From positions 1 to 5,303 of the forward strand of contig JAJXZM010000420.1 of NCBI GenBank assembly GCA_021780055.1: 5,303 nt of DNA, written 5' to 3'. Positions within the stretch are counted from its first letter, which is position 1, and every line of letters begins with the position of its first letter. The stretch is from Acidobacteriota bacterium. Its GTDB lineage: Bacteria; Acidobacteriota; Terriglobia; UBA7540. Positions 3,917 to 5,303 of this stretch are shown piece by piece. Made by a program: the position numbers and the translations under genes. Below the pieces are notes generated by a model that was given only the letters and a program-made list of their open reading frames with translations, searched no databases and was not told the DNA's origin.

Positions 3917-5303
3917 ATGACTGGGAACGATTCCAATAGTTCAACGGCAACATATGCTCTCTTCCGCAGCCTGACTTGGGCTGCATTCGTTTTTGCAATG
4001 ATTTTGGCCGCTCCAAGATTTGGAGCTGCGCAGGTCCTTTACAGCAGCATGGTCGGTACCGTTACTGATCCATCAGGTGCGGCCGTGCCCAACGCGGCGA
4101 TCACGCTTACCCAGGAGCAGACGCACGTGACGCGCACCATCAAGACGAGCAGTTCGGGCGGCTACACGGCGGCCACGCTGCCGGCCGGAACCTATGATCT
4201 GCAAGTGAGGGCGACAGGCTTCAAGACCTTTACTCGAACTGGCATCGCGCTGGCCTACAACTCCGTCGGCCGCGTGGACGTGGCGCTCGAGGTCGGCGCC
4301 ATCACGCAATCCATTCAAGTGACCGGCGCCCCCCCGCTTTTACAGACTTCCCGCGCCGACGTTCACCACAATATCACCGCGATTCAAATCGAGAACGTGC
4401 CCTTGGCGCCGGGCAACAATTTTGAGCATCTGCTCCAGGCTGTTCCCGGCATTACGCCTCCTACCACTTCGCACTCGATTCCCACCAATCCTACTTTGGC
4501 CCTGGCGTACACTTCGAACGGCGGCAGCGACTTTGGGAACAGCGTTGTGATTGACGGCGTCAGCCAATGGAACATCTGGGTGCCGGAGGATTCAGCTTAT
4601 ATTCCTTCCTCCGACGCCATCCAGACCGTCAACGTTACCACCAACAGTTACAACATCAACCAGGGTTTTGCGGGCGGCTCGTCAACGAGCGTGGAAATCA
4701 AGAGTGGCACGAACCAGTTCCATGGCGACGCCTACGAATATCACTACGACAACAACCTGGAGGCGCTCGGATACTTTGCTGCGCACGACCACCTTACGCG
4801 CACGCCCAAGGAGGTTTACAACCTTTTTGGTGGGAGTCTGGGCGGCCCGATCAAGAAGAACAAGCTTTTCTTCTTCTCGAACCTCGAGTTGACCCGCGAT
4901 TACCAGTTTGCCCACACGAACCAGACGATTCCCAGCCCGGCCATGATTCAGGGCGACCTGCGCAACCTGCCCGGCTCGTCGGGAACTGTGCTGGGCAGCA
5001 CCAACCCCAACCCGGATATCATTTACGACCCCACAACGGGAGACGCGAGCGGCAAAAATAGGGCGCAGATCTTTGCCACCAACAACTCGGGTGATCCCAC
5101 CACCTTCAACTCCCTTTGCATGCCCGGACAGCCCGGTGACGTCACTTTGTCAAGCGGCTTTGTGGAGTGTCCGAATGTGATTCCCACCAGCCGCCTCAGC
5201 CCAGTGGCCACGGCGCTGATGGGGATGATGCCCGGGCAGAACCTGCCCACCTCAACAAACTATGATGCGGAAAACAATTTCTCCGCGAACGGCGATGTGA
5301 ACT
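3917..5303 (+). CDS. TonB-dependent outer-membrane receptor, Oar-like with carboxypeptidase regulatory domain (partial, 3' end beyond window)
   Basis: The first 462 residues are present; receptors of this type usually run to about 1000 or more residues, so most of the barrel is missing. Residues 15-38 form a signal peptide ending G-A-A before Q39. Residues about 44-125 are a carboxypeptidase-regulatory-like (CarboxypepD_reg) domain (G-T-V-T-D-P-S-G-A ... L-P-A-G-T-Y-D-L). A plug-like region follows, with I-E-N-V-P-L (158-163) and L-L-Q-A-V-P-G-I (172-179). The barrel begins near residue 270, with F-G-G-S-L-G-G-P-I at 304-312 and the hallmark K-K-N-K-L-F-F-F after it. No obvious TonB box is visible near the N-terminus. 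Such proteins take up large substrates, often glycans, across the outer membrane using TonB energy; the substrate here is unknown. The divergent LacI regulator suggests a sugar-responsive gene. Confidence 0.92.
   Translation, partial: MTGNDSNSSTATYALFRSLTWAAFVFAMILAAPRFGAAQVLYSSMVGTVTDPSGAAVPNAAITLTQEQTHVTRTIKTSSSGGYTAATLPAGTYDLQVRATGFKTFTRTGIALAYNSVGRVDVALEVGAITQSIQVTGAPPLLQTSRADVHHNITAIQIENVPLAPGNNFEHLLQAVPGITPPTTSHSIPTNPTLALAYTSNGGSDFGNSVVIDGVSQWNIWVPEDSAYIPSSDAIQTVNVTTNSYNINQGFAGGSSTSVEIKSGTNQFHGDAYEYHYDNNLEALGYFAAHDHLTRTPKEVYNLFGGSLGGPIKKNKLFFFSNLELTRDYQFAHTNQTIPSPAMIQGDLRNLPGSSGTVLGSTNPNPDIIYDPTTGDASGKNRAQIFATNNSGDPTTFNSLCMPGQPGDVTLSSGFVECPNVIPTSRLSPVATALMGMMPGQNLPTSTNYDAENNFSANGDVN

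Noticed and set aside
4567..5061. 164-residue plus-strand frame inside the receptor gene
   Set aside because: It is an out-of-frame shadow of the receptor, which has clear domain motifs through the same stretch.
1..5303. Mobile elements, CRISPR arrays, tRNA or rRNA genes
   Set aside because: No transposase or integrase frame, no regularly spaced repeats, and no recognisable tRNA or rRNA sequence was seen on either strand.

Overview
The window looks like a piece of an Acidobacteriota chromosome. The assignment rests on gene content: a receptor of the Oar-like, carboxypeptidase-regulatory-domain TonB-dependent type carrying the segment F-G-G-S-L-G-G-P-I-K-K-N-K-L-F-F-F (residues 304-320), which is very common in that phylum, plus a DUF2844/DUF3443 pair and moderately high GC. 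It is an inference; no rRNA or other phylogenetic marker is present.

Left part (1-2113, all minus strand, transcribed right to left): three envelope genes. First comes a membrane-anchored Spy/CpxP-like protein with two LTxxQ motifs (1607-2113). Then a small secreted DUF2844 protein (1106-1549), then a DUF3443 lipoprotein (1-1109, C-terminus cut by the window edge). The DUF2844 stop and DUF3443 start overlap as GTGA, so they are probably translationally coupled. The DUF3443 protein is the most interesting item: it carries an ordered set of motifs that matches two-lobed pepsin-type aspartic proteases, including two D-S-G-S motifs at D88 and D300.

Middle (2114-2478): about 365 bases without a convincing gene, containing a few small inverted repeats.

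Right part (2479-5303): a LacI-family transcription factor on the minus strand, divergent from a TonB-dependent outer-membrane receptor on the plus strand, which runs off the right edge. The open frame of the LacI gene extends upstream to 3780, but that extension overlaps a good sigma70-type promoter for the receptor (TTGACA 3694-3699, TATATC 3718-3723). The true LacI start is therefore probably ATG 3567 or GTG 3519. The receptor mRNA would have a leader of about 190 nt with a three-codon mini-ORF ending inside the Shine-Dalgarno sequence. The simplest reading is a ligand-responsive repressor, probably for a sugar, controlling an adjacent nutrient receptor.

No mobile element, CRISPR array, tRNA or rRNA was seen.
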